DNA from: Calditrichota bacterium | GTDB lineage: Bacteria; Calditrichota; Calditrichia; Calditrichales; J004 | Reading direction: 5' to 3' | Length of the DNA stretch: 64,000 nt | NCBI GenBank assembly: GCA_013112635.1 | Contig: JABFGF010000004.1 | Span: 248,001-312,000, forward strand | In this document: positions 9,629 to 19,700 of the stretch, piece after piece | How positions within the stretch are numbered: position 1 is the stretch's first letter | Layout of the letters: each line of letters begins with the position of its first letter | The notes under the pieces: model-generated | The model's database searches: none | The model's input: the letters and a program-made list of their open reading frames with translations, nothing else | What the model was told of the DNA's origin: nothing | Program-made: the position numbers and the translations under genes

Positions 9629-10066
9629 CTATACTTGTTTCGGTTTAGAAACAACAATTTCATCACGTACAATATTTACATCAAATTCGATAAGCGGTTT
9701 TGGTGGAGGTCCTGATACATTTTGACCATGAAGATCATATAACCCATTATGACATGCACAGAAAATTTGTTTTTGATCGGCTTTATATTGAACTATACAA
9801 TCCAGGTGAGTACATGTTGCTTCAAAAGCCCTAAACTCACCATCTTCTTTACGAATAAGAATTACAGGCATACGCCCAAATTTTAATATTGCACTTGAAT
9901 TGACTGCAAAATCAGTCATCAAACCCGCTTTAACCGAATTCACGTTTGCTTCTGCAATTTTAGGTGGTTTTAGGTACGAAAGTATCGGATATAAAGTACT
10001 GCCTAACCAGCCAATCAAACTTCCACCTAGAACATAATCAATAAACTTTTTTCGACTTATTCCCAT
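9629..10066 (-). CDS. Rieske iron-sulfur protein of the bc-type complex
   Basis: 145 residues. The N-terminus S-R-K-K-F followed by a hydrophobic segment (about 12-32) looks like a Tat-type signal anchor. The Rieske boxes are C85-T-H87-L-D-C90 and C103-A-C105-H106. By family analogy C85, H87, C103 and H106 hold the 2Fe-2S cluster and C90-C105 form the disulfide. It accepts one electron from quinol at the cytochrome b Qo site and hands it to the nine-haem cytochrome. It is the first gene of the operon, so the promoter should lie in the 158-base gap shared with the divergent thioredoxin-like gene. Confidence 0.93.
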   Translation of the reverse strand: MGISRKKFIDYVLGGSLIGWLGSTLYPILSYLKPPKIAEANVNSVKAGLMTDFAVNSSAILKFGRMPVILIRKEDGEFRAFEATCTHLDCIVQYKADQKQIFCACHNGLYDLHGQNVSGPPPKPLIEFDVNIVRDEIVVSKPKQV

Positions 10067-10224
10067 ACTTAATACCTCAGTTAATGACTTGGTTTATTTC
10101 GGATAAATTTATCTTAATTTAATTATTATATTTATTAATTTAGTATCTTTAAATATTGCTCACAATTTTTTTTCATTTCCTTTAAGAAACATACTTCCAA
10201 TATTTAAATCATAAAAGGGTTATT

Positions 10225-10608
10225 ATGTTAAAAGATGTTTCAAACGACTATTTTGAAAAGCAATTAATATATAAGGTAGATCAATTTATGGTTTTTGTCT
10301 GGGCACCATGGTGCAGCAATTGTAAAACAATGATGCCCATAATTACAGAGCTTGGATCAGAAATATCTGATAATTTCCAGATTGTAAAATTGAACGGCGA
10401 TGAAAACCAGAACTTTATTAAAAAATACAAAGTTTTTGGATTACCGACTACATTAATCTTTAGTCATGGTTTATTAATAAAAAGAAAAACAGGCATGCAA
10501 AGTAAAAAATTTTTAGTAAAACAGATAATGGAAAACAAAAATTTTTCATATAGCAAGCTAAAGAAAAAGAAATTAAGGGATTTTTTGGGTGGGCATTTAA
10601 AAAAATAA
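10225..10608 (+). CDS. Thioredoxin-like protein with CSNC active site
   Basis: 127 residues with a complete thioredoxin fold: F-V-W-A-P-W-C30-S-N-C33-K, then the conserved F-G-L-P-T-T (cis-proline) and a strand F-S-H-G. The dipeptide between the cysteines is S-N instead of the usual G-P, which should shift the redox potential. There is no signal peptide, so a cytoplasmic location is likely. The last 20 residues are a lysine-rich extension not typical of thioredoxin. AAAGGG lies ahead of the ATG. It is transcribed away from the Rieske/cytochrome b/multihaem operon and may serve it or simply be a neighbour. Confidence 0.85.
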   Translation: MLKDVSNDYFEKQLIYKVDQFMVFVWAPWCSNCKTMMPIITELGSEISDNFQIVKLNGDENQNFIKKYKVFGLPTTLIFSHGLLIKRKTGMQSKKFLVKQIMENKNFSYSKLKKKKLRDFLGGHLKK

Positions 10609-10931
10609 AATAATAGAAAATAAACGTACACCAAAAATGCGTTACTTTGCTTGTTTTAAAGTAAAATTTCTGTTGATAAAGCCAATAAAATCAATTTTTT
10701 AAAAAAACACTTGCTTTTTTTAATCCTGCTTTGTAGAATTATCCCGCAAATAATTGTACATGTTTTTTCGCTTTGTGTTTTAAGTAAGTTGCTTTATGTA
10801 AATAGCTTGTAAAAATAAAATTCGTTGAGAGTAGGGAAAATAAAGTCCTATTCAAAACGATTTTTTTTTGCCCGGAGCAGTTTTAGAATTAGATGTACAC
10901 AACCCATATTTTTTTTAAGTGAGGTGTTTTC
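10609..10931 (+). promoter_or_regulatory. Gene-free stretch: promoter and long leader of the cold-shock gene
   Basis: These 323 bases hold no supported gene. TTGCTT at 10711-10716 and TAGAAT at 10734-10739 are 17 bases apart, a good sigma-70-like match. Transcription from there would give a leader of about 185 bases before the cspA-like ATG at 10932. Long structured leaders that control translation with temperature are a known property of cold-shock mRNAs. Whether this one folds that way is not shown. GTGAGGTG just upstream of the ATG is the ribosome-binding site. Confidence 0.45.
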
Positions 10932-11135
10932 ATGGAAACAGGAACAGTTAAATGGTTCAATAGCTCTAAAGGCTATGGATTCATCAGCCGCGAAGAAGGC
11001 GATGATATCTTTGTTCACTACAATGCGATTAATTCAGAAGGATACAAATCGCTTGATGAAGGTGATAAAGTAGAATTTGAAGTTGGCGAAGGCCCTAAAG
11101 GTTTACAAGCAGTAAACGTTTCAAAGGTTCAGTAA
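10932..11135 (+). CDS. cspA: Cold-shock domain protein
   Basis: 67 residues, the normal length for a single cold-shock domain. It starts [10 protein letters not shown] and carries RNP1 K-G-Y-G-F-I (about 13-18) and RNP2 D-I-F-V-H-Y (about 25-30). It binds single-stranded RNA/DNA and acts as an RNA chaperone. AGGTG lies about 7 bases before the ATG, the leader is long, and a strong terminator follows. It is monocistronic. The symbol denotes the family, since which csp paralogue it is cannot be decided. Confidence 0.95.
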   Translation: METGTVKWFNSSKGYGFISREEGDDIFVHYNAINSEGYKSLDEGDKVEFEVGEGPKGLQAVNVSKVQ

Positions 11136-11146
11136 ACAATTTTACA

Positions 11147-11178
11147 AAAAAACCCCGGTTGTAATAACCGGGGTTTTT
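11147..11178. terminator. Bidirectional terminator between cspA and the M48 protease
   Basis: AACCCCGGTT at 11151-11160 and AACCGGGGTT at 11166-11175 form a GC-rich stem with a 5-base loop. It is flanked by A-run and T-run on the two sides, so it can end transcription of cspA (plus) and of the convergent protease gene (minus, stop at 11216). Confidence 0.9.
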
Positions 11179-11215
11179 AATTCTTAAATATATCTATTTC
11201 TTAAAACAATTCTGA

Positions 11216-12655
11216 TTATTTCCCCTTTTCAATAATCTTTAAAAGCATATTTGCTTTAACATTATCTGATAAAGCCATTGCACCATTTAATAATGCATGT
11301 TGCTCTAAATCTTCATCCTTAACACCAAGTTTTTTTAAGGCATCTTTTAAGCTAGATCCTCGGGTAACTTTCTTAATCCGGATTCGGTCTGGCTGGCGGT
11401 TTATTTTATTGCGGTCTGTCAAGGTTTTAAACCCTGTCATCGTTGCTTTAAAGGCAGGTTGGTAAGTTACAAATCCCTGGGTAGAAGAATAACCTAAGAA
11501 TGAATAAACATTTTTCCCCTTTTTAATAAAATATACCATCAGCTTTAAAACACCATTTTGTGTTTGAACTGTACCGATAACCTCTTCAGCATTTTCACCA
11601 TGGACTTTTACAGATTTTTGGGATTCAACAGTCAATTTTGCATTTGTAATAAAAGTAGTTGCAGCCTGTTTTTGGTTATCTGTTGGCTCTAGTTTAAAAA
11701 CCATCACACCTTGTTCATCTGCAGCTACCATCTGAACCTGCGATGGCAAATTATTTACATTCCAACCTTCCGGTGTAGGAAACTGAAATTTTAAACCAGG
11801 ATGATAAAAGTTATTATTCTCAACAAAACCTTGCCTCGGATCTGGGCCAAATACAATCCCGTTAATCTGATTTAAATATTTATCTCTGTTTACAACAAAA
11901 CTTTTACCGGGTAATTTTTTCTGCCATTTGTCTGTTTGCTTATTAACTTTTACTACTCTATCAGCCGGATTAGGATGAGTAGACAGAAAATTTGGAAGAC
12001 TGTTTCCGGAACTACTGTGCATTTTATCCAGAACGTTAAAAAAATTAGCCATATAATGTGAATCATAGCCGATTTTGGTAGAGTATTCAACCCCTAACTT
12101 ATCTGATTGCGTTTCATCATCACGTCCAAATTTTAGAAAAAGTAAACCCGTAGCCTGTTGCGCTAAGCCGGCATATTGATCAAATCCTTCTACAAGCACA
12201 GAACCCAGCCCCAAGCCAATTTGTGCCAATTGTGCCTTGCTTTGCTGGCTTACGGAATGTTTTGCCGTTATATGGCCAATTTCATGCCCCATAACACCGG
12301 CCAGTTCTGCTTCACTATTTAGATATGCCAAAATTCCACGAGTGAAATAAACATAGCCACCAGGAACAGCGAAAGCATTTATCACCGGGCTATCCATCAC
12401 CTTTATTTCATATTTTAAATGCGAACGGTGAGAGATTTTTGCCATTCTCTGACCTAAGTCATCAACATACTTAAGTAATTTTTCATCATCATAGACACCA
12501 TACATTTGTGAAATTTGCGGATCGTATTCTTTGCCCATTGCAATTTCACGTTCTTCTGAGATTAGGCTAAGTTCTCTCTTTCCTGTAACAGGGTTTACAG
12601 CGCAGCTAACTATAAAACTGAATAATAACAGAAAAGAAGTAATTCTTTGTAACAT
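11216..12655 (-). CDS. M48-family metalloprotease lipoprotein
   Basis: 479 residues from the ATG at 12655, chosen because AGGAGG lies 5 bases upstream; a longer in-frame start at 12712 would bury the signal peptide. Lipobox F-I-V-S-C18 follows a hydrophobic segment, so this is a periplasmic lipoprotein. The zinc motif H124-E-I-G-H128 is followed by a downstream acidic region, D-D-E-T-Q-S-D, of the BepA/LoiP/YcaL type. The C-terminal half (about 290-480) is an extra domain ending in a charged S-L-K-D-A-L-K-K-L-G segment. Such proteases degrade misfolded outer-membrane proteins. The C-terminal T-R-G-S-S-L-K-D-A resembles the tail of other M48 proteins with a LysM-like end. It is monocistronic and converges on cspA. 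Confidence 0.9.
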   Translation of the reverse strand: MLQRITSFLLLFSFIVSCAVNPVTGKRELSLISEEREIAMGKEYDPQISQMYGVYDDEKLLKYVDDLGQRMAKISHRSHLKYEIKVMDSPVINAFAVPGGYVYFTRGILAYLNSEAELAGVMGHEIGHITAKHSVSQQSKAQLAQIGLGLGSVLVEGFDQYAGLAQQATGLLFLKFGRDDETQSDKLGVEYSTKIGYDSHYMANFFNVLDKMHSSSGNSLPNFLSTHPNPADRVVKVNKQTDKWQKKLPGKSFVVNRDKYLNQINGIVFGPDPRQGFVENNNFYHPGLKFQFPTPEGWNVNNLPSQVQMVAADEQGVMVFKLEPTDNQKQAATTFITNAKLTVESQKSVKVHGENAEEVIGTVQTQNGVLKLMVYFIKKGKNVYSFLGYSSTQGFVTYQPAFKATMTGFKTLTDRNKINRQPDRIRIKKVTRGSSLKDALKKLGVKDEDLEQHALLNGAMALSDNVKANMLLKIIEKGK

Positions 12656-12850
12656 TTTGCCTCCTGATTTTACATCTGAATTAAAAAAAGAAAGTATATA
12701 TTTTTTAATCATAAATCACTTTTTTTTAATGTAAATAAAAAAAAACGATAGTTAATTTATTTTGTTATAAAATGTATATCCACTCAACTTTTTGCCTAAA
12801 AAATTAATAAGTTTTAAATTATTGAAATACAAAATGGAAACTATGGCAAC

Positions 12851-13231
12851 ATGAAAATTATAGACCTGAAAACAACAGAAAAATTTGTTGTATATTTGCT
12901 GGATCAAATAGAGAAACATAAGGAAGACTGGTATATAGAAAACCAGGAAATGCAGTCCACAAATAACGAATTAAGACATTTTAAAGCTCTTGTTGAAAAA
13001 TCACCACTTGTACCCATGGATATCAAAAAGAAAATTGCTGATATTAATTTTACCTTTGATGAAATAAAACACAGCCGAAAACAGTTTTTCAGAAATTTTT
13101 TTACTATCTGGCAAAGGAATATTTTTAGTAACTCTGCAGAAGAAACAGATAGTGATAAATTTAAGCTCAAATTAGAAAAATTGCGGGTTGATTTAATTAA
13201 TATAAAAAGGATGATTAATTTGCATAAATAA
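12851..13231 (+). CDS. Small helical protein of unknown function
   Basis: 126 residues, highly charged and predicted almost entirely helical, with no signal peptide, cysteine pair or recognisable motif. Residues 15-60 and 95-126 look like coiled-coil segments rich in K, E and L. No Shine-Dalgarno site is visible before the ATG. It is transcribed away from the M48 protease and runs into the YgiQ gene with only 5 bases between stops. I do not recognise a family. It is coding rather than spurious because it fills the gap cleanly between well-annotated neighbours. Confidence 0.55.
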   Translation: MKIIDLKTTEKFVVYLLDQIEKHKEDWYIENQEMQSTNNELRHFKALVEKSPLVPMDIKKKIADINFTFDEIKHSRKQFFRNFFTIWQRNIFSNSAEETDSDKFKLKLEKLRVDLINIKRMINLHK

Positions 13232-13236
13232 TCTAA

Positions 13237-15078
13237 CTATTTCCTTTTGCCTAATAATCTCTCCACTAAATCTTCACGCTTCAGTGTGCGCAACGTGTTT
13301 CTTATCCAATCCCAGTTTTCTTTTTTATACCAAAAGAAAAAACGATGCTGCTCTTTTTTCTCAGTTTTGGAACGGGCGGTAAAAACAGGTTTCAATGTGT
13401 AAGGATGGTAACCGGAATAATAAATTACTGTCGCTACTGTCATCGGGGTTGGAGTAAAGTCCTGCACTTGTTCCAGGCGGAAACCCAGGTCTTTGGTTTC
13501 GCAGGCAAGATTTGCCATACTTGCTGCTGTTGACCCGGGATGGCTTGAAATAAAATATGGGATCAATTGCTGATTCAATCCTGCTTTTTGGCAAGCCTTT
13601 TCAAATTTCTTCTTAAAATCATAAAAATACTTGAAGGATGGTTTGCGCATTATTTTTAACACATCATCCGATGTATGTTCCGGTGCAATTTTTAAACGCC
13701 CCGACACATGATGACGCGTCAACTGATCTATATACTTATCGTGAGATTGATCGTTTTCATTATTAGATTTTGGACGCACGAGCATATCATAACGGATGCC
13801 GCTGGAAACAAAAGCTTTTTTTACCTGCGGGATTTTATTTACTGATTTATAAATGTCAATCATAGATTCATGGCTTGTATCCAGGTTATAACAAATAGTC
13901 GGATCAACACAAGAAGGGCTGACACATTTATCGCAGATAGCCTGATCAATGCCTTTCATTTTGTACATATTTGCCGATGGCCCGCCTAAGTCGCTGATAT
14001 AACCTTTAAAATCTGGCATTTCAGTTATTGCTTTAACCTCATTGAGAATTGATTTTTTAGAACGGCTGGCTATCATTTTTCCCTGGTGAGCAGAAATGGT
14101 GCAGAAACTACATCCGCCAAAACATCCACGATGCATATTAACCGAATGACGAATCATCTCATAAGCAGGAATGACACCCCGTTTTTCATATTTTGGATGA
14201 GGAAGACGGGTGTATGGCAAATCAAATGAGGCATCAATTTCTTTTTCATTCATGGTTTGAAAAGGCGGATTGATTACAATTGTCTGTAAACCATTTTTTT
14301 GGGTCAACCGGTCAGCAAACTGTTTGTTCGATTCGCGCTCAATATGCTTGAAATTTGCTGCAAATTTTAATTTATCTTTCTGGCAAATTTCATGTGAATT
14401 AAGATCGATAGTATCCCAGCTTTTTACTTTGGGAAGTTTTTCATCTTCTGAAAGTACTACTGCTGTTTGTGGAATGTTTTTTAAGGAACTAATAGGAACG
14501 CCTTTATCCATTAAGCGAAGCACTTCTTTTAATGGCTTCTCACCCATTCCATAAATAAGCATATCTGCAGCGCTATCAACTAAAATGGAAGGTTTAAGCT
14601 TATCTGACCAATAATCGTAATGAGTTAAACGGCGAAGAGAAGCTTCAATTCCGCCAAGAATAACAGGGGTTTCCGGGAAGAGTTTTTTCAGGATTTTAGA
14701 ATATTCTATCGAGGCATAATCTGGCCGAAAAGACTGTTGGCCTCCGGGAGTATACGCATCATTTTGGCGTCGTCTTTTTCCAGCCGTGTAATGATTCACC
14801 ATAGAATCCATGCACCCGGACGTAACCCCAAAAAAAAGCCGAGGCGTACCCAGCTTTTTAAAATCCCGCAGATCATCTTTCCAGTTTGGCTGTGCAACAA
14901 TCGCCACATGAAAACCAAAACTTTGGATTATTCGGCCAATAACCGCCGGCCCAAAAGCCGGATGATCTACATAAGCATCACCAGAAATAAGTATTACATC
15001 AAGCTGGTCCCAACCAAGGTTATCTACTTCCTTTTTTGTTGTTGGCAACCAATCTGTTAACGGGCGTTTATTGTTCAT
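13237..15078 (-). CDS. YgiQ family radical SAM protein
   Basis: 613 residues from ATG 15078 (a TTG at 15090 would add four residues). The N-terminal region D-A-Y-V-D-H-P-A-F-G and G-V-T-S-G-C-M-D-S-M matches the YgiQ-type cobalamin-binding-like domain. The radical SAM cluster motif is H-R-G-C-F-G-G-C-S-F-C (C-x3-C-x2-C), near residue 315. Further conserved cysteines lie in D-K-C-V-S-P-S-C and D-P-T-I-C. Conserved I-L-G-G-I-E-A-S-L-R-R is also present. YgiQ is widespread, uses S-adenosylmethionine with a 4Fe-4S cluster, and has no firmly established reaction. The upstream gap of 155 bases is shared with the divergent TetR gene. Confidence 0.92.
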   Translation of the reverse strand: MNNKRPLTDWLPTTKKEVDNLGWDQLDVILISGDAYVDHPAFGPAVIGRIIQSFGFHVAIVAQPNWKDDLRDFKKLGTPRLFFGVTSGCMDSMVNHYTAGKRRRQNDAYTPGGQQSFRPDYASIEYSKILKKLFPETPVILGGIEASLRRLTHYDYWSDKLKPSILVDSAADMLIYGMGEKPLKEVLRLMDKGVPISSLKNIPQTAVVLSEDEKLPKVKSWDTIDLNSHEICQKDKLKFAANFKHIERESNKQFADRLTQKNGLQTIVINPPFQTMNEKEIDASFDLPYTRLPHPKYEKRGVIPAYEMIRHSVNMHRGCFGGCSFCTISAHQGKMIASRSKKSILNEVKAITEMPDFKGYISDLGGPSANMYKMKGIDQAICDKCVSPSCVDPTICYNLDTSHESMIDIYKSVNKIPQVKKAFVSSGIRYDMLVRPKSNNENDQSHDKYIDQLTRHHVSGRLKIAPEHTSDDVLKIMRKPSFKYFYDFKKKFEKACQKAGLNQQLIPYFISSHPGSTAASMANLACETKDLGFRLEQVQDFTPTPMTVATVIYYSGYHPYTLKPVFTARSKTEKKEQHRFFFWYKKENWDWIRNTLRTLKREDLVERLLGKRK

Positions 15079-15204
15079 AACAAAAATCAAATCCGGAATA
15101 ATTTAAAATCAAAGGGCACTAATGTGTCGATCAACAAATACATATTAAAAAGATTACTTTATTTTAGCTATCAATTTCTCACTCTTGCAAAAAATAATCC
15201 GAAT

Positions 15205-15214
15205 AGTTTAAACT
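15205..15214. promoter_or_regulatory. 10-bp palindrome ahead of the TetR gene
   Basis: AGTTTAAACT is a perfect palindrome 20 bases before the TetR ATG at 15234. TetR proteins usually repress their own gene through a short palindrome at this position. The site is AT-rich and short, so chance is quite possible. Confidence 0.22.
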
Positions 15215-15233
15215 TCACTTTATTAGGTTTATT

Positions 15234-15827
15234 ATGCTTAACTCAGTTATCGATTCTGAAGAACTTGCGATAAAAAATGCAGCAATCTTTCTATTTGCAA
15301 AGAAAGGGTTCAACGAAACTACAATTGTAGATATTTCCAAACATGCCGGTGTAGAGAAGAAAAGTGTTTACCATTATTTTGTTAATAAAAAGCAAATCCT
15401 CACCAGTTTACTGGAATATATATGGGAACAACTTGCTGATGAAATGATATCGCTTTCCGAGGAAAACTCCCTTGATCCATTAGAAAAAATTGATAAACTG
15501 ATTGACCAGACAATCGATATTTTTGTGGGAAAGCCCAAACTGGCAATGGTCTTTTTTAATGAGTATAATCCTGTAATCCGCGGAAGCAACGATCTGCTAA
15601 ATGCGCATTATATAAATTACCTAAAAGCTTTTGCCAAAATTTTTGATACCGGGGTTAAAAAGGATTATATCCATCAAAATATCGATGGGCGTGTATTTTT
15701 ATTTTTTATTCATGGCGGTTTGCGTAACCTTATTAATGAATGGGCCATGCATTCTAAAATTTTCCCACTTGAAAAAATCCGGGAAAGTATAAAGTACCAA
15801 ATAAAACATGGTATTTTAAAATGGTAA
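15234..15827 (+). CDS. TetR family transcriptional regulator
   Basis: 197 residues. The N-terminal helix-turn-helix spans about residues 10-55: A-A-I-F-L-F-A-K-K-G-F-N-E-T-T-I-V-D-I-S-, followed by V-Y-H-Y-F-V-N-K-K. The C-terminal ligand domain is divergent, as usual. The effector cannot be told. It converges on the aldolase gene with 25 bases between stops. Because the aldolase and adenylase-GNAT genes are next door, it may regulate them, or fatty-acid/acyl-CoA genes as many TetR proteins do; both are inference. AGG precedes the ATG. Confidence 0.9.
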   Translation: MLNSVIDSEELAIKNAAIFLFAKKGFNETTIVDISKHAGVEKKSVYHYFVNKKQILTSLLEYIWEQLADEMISLSEENSLDPLEKIDKLIDQTIDIFVGKPKLAMVFFNEYNPVIRGSNDLLNAHYINYLKAFAKIFDTGVKKDYIHQNIDGRVFLFFIHGGLRNLINEWAMHSKIFPLEKIRESIKYQIKHGILKW

Positions 15828-15852
15828 CTTCAAAGTTATCTTTAGTATGTTG

Positions 15853-16761
15853 TTATAAGAATTCCTCTGGAAACCCAACAACCTCTAATTCATCAAAAAG
15901 CTTATCAGCCGCTTCTTTTTTTAAAGGCAAATGAGGTGGACGCATATTAAGCCATTCAGGTTGAGCCAAGTGTCTGGCCAAAACCATTTTCAATGCGGAG
16001 ATCATCGGGTAGCTCGAAACAATATCACGTAAATTATTAAGTTTGTTTTGTAAGGTTTTTTGATTTTCATTTTCATGAAATAATTTTGCTGCCACTTTAC
16101 TACTTATATTAGTAGATGCTGATATGCAACCTGCCAAGCCATTCTTTTTTACATTAGTCAGCAGTTTTTCTGTACCTGCAAATACTCTAAAATTTGAAAA
16201 CTTTTCATGCATTCCCAGCATATTTTGCCAATCACCACCGGAGTCTTTTATTCCGGCAATATGATCAGGAAAATGATTTAGTAACTTTTCAATTAATTTA
16301 AACTCAATCGGCATTGAACTCATTTGTGGAAAGTGATATAAATATATTTCTAATAAAGGATCATTAATTTCGTTGATTATTCTTTCGAAAGAATAGAACA
16401 ATCCATCAACACTAACATTTTTGTAATAAAAGGGAGGCAGCATTAAAACTCCACCAACACCTTTTGATAATGCATGTCTTGTTAAATTTAAGGAATCAGG
16501 TAAAGCACAACAGCCGGTACCGACTAATAACTTTTGTGCTGGGATACCAGCGGATATAACACGGTCCAAAGCATCTTGCCTTTCTGCAACACTAAAAGAA
16601 TTTGCTTCACCCGTTGTCCCCATCAAAACAATGCCATCACAACCACATTCCAGTAGATAAGTGCAATGATCTATTAGTTTTTTATTGTCAATCTGCAGAT
16701 CGTCCTTAAGCGGTGTTAAAGTTGCTGTATAGAAACCGTGTGCTAATTTCCAATCGTTCAA
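15853..16761 (-). CDS. DHDPS/N-acetylneuraminate lyase family aldolase
   Basis: 302 residues, the normal TIM-barrel length. Family residues present are G-T-T-G-E (48-52), Y142 in Y-H-F-P and the Schiff-base lysine K172 in A-G-I-K-D-S-G-G. These proteins cleave or form 2-keto acids through a lysine-bound pyruvate. The H-F-P after the tyrosine, in place of the N-V-P/N-I-P of DapA and NanA, and the divergent C-terminus argue against a true DapA. The substrate is unknown; a 2-keto-3-deoxy sugar acid or related compound is plausible. The start is TTG with AGGAT six bases upstream. It lies 37 bases downstream of the adenylase-GNAT fusion on the same strand and is probably cotranscribed. Confidence 0.88.
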   Translation of the reverse strand: MNDWKLAHGFYTATLTPLKDDLQIDNKKLIDHCTYLLECGCDGIVLMGTTGEANSFSVAERQDALDRVISAGIPAQKLLVGTGCCALPDSLNLTRHALSKGVGGVLMLPPFYYKNVSVDGLFYSFERIINEINDPLLEIYLYHFPQMSSMPIEFKLIEKLLNHFPDHIAGIKDSGGDWQNMLGMHEKFSNFRVFAGTEKLLTNVKKNGLAGCISASTNISSKVAAKLFHENENQKTLQNKLNNLRDIVSSYPMISALKMVLARHLAQPEWLNMRPPHLPLKKEAADKLFDELEVVGFPEEFL

Positions 16762-16798
16762 AGTTTATCCTGAAAAAAATTTAATGTTTGTAGAATAC

Positions 16799-19700
16799 TC
16801 AATCCTTGTTCAGGTCTTTTGCCAAACCACTATATTTGCGTTCAACCTTAAAGCCAAAGCGGTAAAAATATTCGGGCCGGAAAAAACCGGTGGTTACAGT
16901 TTCAATATGTTCGCTACGCATACGGTTAAAAAATTCCTGCATAATTCCTTCACTTATGCCCTTACGGCGATACCGGTTTGAAACTACAATTTTTTCCATA
17001 TAAACAGTTTGGTGATCTATATAACTGTAAAAGAGACCGCCAATAATATGCCCGCGCTCTGAAATGGAGACAAGGAATTGATGCTCCGGTCTAAAGCTGA
17101 CCGGCATTTGGGCATCCATAAAAATTTGATGCAGTTTTGAAATCTCTTTTGGGGAAACCGGCTTACGCAACAAATATGGCAGGCCGTCATAATCCTCCAA
17201 TTGGATAACAACATCGGCATGCTGCTCACCTTCGCCATGTAAGCTGATAAACTCTGCTGTATCTTCAGGCTTAAGATGCGGATAACTTAAGCGAGCAAGG
17301 AAGAATGTTTCCTTTTCAGTAAGCTCAAAATCCTTTTGTAAATGAGATATTAATACAATGCTTTCATCGGCAGAATAATACTCGTTGTGTTGTTTTTGAA
17401 CGATATTAAAAAGTGCTTTTCTAAACGCCTCAGAAGAATCTGCAAAAACAGTATTTAGGAAGAAGTTGGGACGGGTTTCAGGATATTTTTTCTCAATCTT
17501 ACTCAACTGATATGTATCGTATAATTCATTTAATGTCCTTGCCTGTGCGCTCAATGCAGCATCTTTATTTATTAAACTCCAACGCTCAAACCTGCGGATT
17601 GCAAAAAAGAGACGTTTGGGCAAGTAGCCATTTCTTTTATAATTATTTTTATATTCTTTTGCTTCCCTTGTTATTTCTTCTTTATCAGAGCCTGTTTTTA
17701 TGATTTCATCAATTAGTTCAAAACCACGCTCTTCTCCTTCAGAATTTAAGACCGCGGAAAAAATATAATGCCAAACTGAGCCTTGTTTAAGCACTTCATG
17801 ACTTGCCTCACCCTGCACAACAAATTGCTGATGAAAATCATTAAGCAGTGCTTTTAAGTTTGTTGATTTTACTCTTTTTTGAATTGAGATATGTTTTATT
17901 CCCATCTGATAATCATGGCTTGGGATAACAATATTGCCAATTGTTTTATCAGCCAGTTCCATTGTAAAATTTGTTCTCCGCCAAAACTGGATATGTGCCC
18001 AGGCCGCGGACCAAATAAAAAATGGCCACAGAAAATAGAGTCTTTTATTATTCTCAGGGCTGCTTTTGCGATAGACTCTCTGCATAAACTTTTCGATTGA
18101 GTTGCTTGGGATGTATTCTTTCGTCCACAACTTATACGCCTGCCAGTAACCGCCAAAATTATCAACCAGATTTTCGCCGCTCTTAACCGTACTAATGTGG
18201 ATTAGCCAATTTATTTCATCACGCAATTCTTCATGCATATATTTTTTATTTAAACAAAGAACAAGATCATAAGCACCCTGATACCTTGTCTGGACCGATA
18301 ATCGATAAAAAGTCTCATTTTCTTTTTCTTCAATTAAACTAACCCAAATTCCACCCGGAGGAATATCGTACAAACGCACCATACTGCCGCTGGATAATAA
18401 AAAAATAGCTTCACGCACAATGGACGATTCTGAAATCCCTGATAGAATTGAATCCCTGTCTTCTGCAACAATATCTTCTTCAAAAGTAATTACTTCCGAC
18501 CATTCATATTCTTCTCCTGTTTCCACATCTACCGCAACAGGCTGGTTTAAGCCAAGCCAGCGACGGAAACCATCCAGCATTTTTAAACGAGCCTTATGTG
18601 CGGTTTTTACAAGCGCAGGTATTTGATAGGTAAGCTGGTAACGCACAATTAACTGGCGTACGCGTTTATACCGTGTAGGATGGTGGATTCCATATTCAGC
18701 AAGCAAATCAAAAAGTGATGGGATAAAACTGTTATCAGGGAGTTTATTGTCTACAAGTTCTTTTATTTCTGTTTTCAATATTTTGTAAATAGCTTCAAGA
18801 TTTTCATCGCCCTTAGCATCTTTTATTACATGCAGAATAGTTTCCTCATCTAATAGCGCCCAATCGACAGACAAATAATCATGTAAATATTTTTGAAACT
18901 CTTCTGCTTTGAAATATGGCAAACCTATATTAAAAAGCAATCGGCGCGCTTTTGTAGATAGGCATAACTTTGGCCTTGAAACAATGTCTTTTGCAAGGTT
19001 AAAAAGCGGTAGGCTGTCATCTTCCAGAATAAATTTAAAATAGTCAATTGCCTGCTGTTGCAACTCCAAATCACCACTTTGAAAAAGAAGTACTGCAAAA
19101 TGCAGTCCTTGCAAAGAATATTCTTCGCCATCGGCAATCGATGTAAATTTCTCAATTGTTTCCTGCTCTACTTCCTGATGACTGACAATTGAATTAAAGT
19201 GCATTCTCTTATCTGTTGTATCAAGCCGGTACCATTGGTAGATCGAATCACCGGTAAAATTGACAATATCATAATCTCCAAGCCAGTAAAGCGGGTTATT
19301 TAAAATAATCTGGAAATCAACAAATTTTATATAATTATCAAATATAAAATTACCAATAATGATTTGAGACTTATCATGGTCAACTGATTTTAGGCTAAGC
19401 GATTGATTATATTTCGGGATAATTAAATTATCTTCTTCGATTAAAATATCATGAGTCAGACATCCTTTCTCACGTAAAAACCAATTTGGGATGCGAATAT
19501 CCTGATCTTTCCAGCTTAAGTCGATGTAGTTTTTTGTGTACATCGTTTTAATAACTGAGTCAAAATTCTTTTCAATCACTCGCCTTTTATATGTTCCTTT
19601 GGGTGTCAGCTCACCTTCTTTTTCAGCAAATGGCCTATCAATCAAACGGAAATCAACAATTCGTTCAAACGATGCTAAAAATTTATTAACAGTAACAACC

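Noticed and set aside
10825-11073. 82-codon open frame overlapping the cold-shock gene
   Set aside because: It is out of frame with the well-supported cspA, has an odd composition and no start signal.
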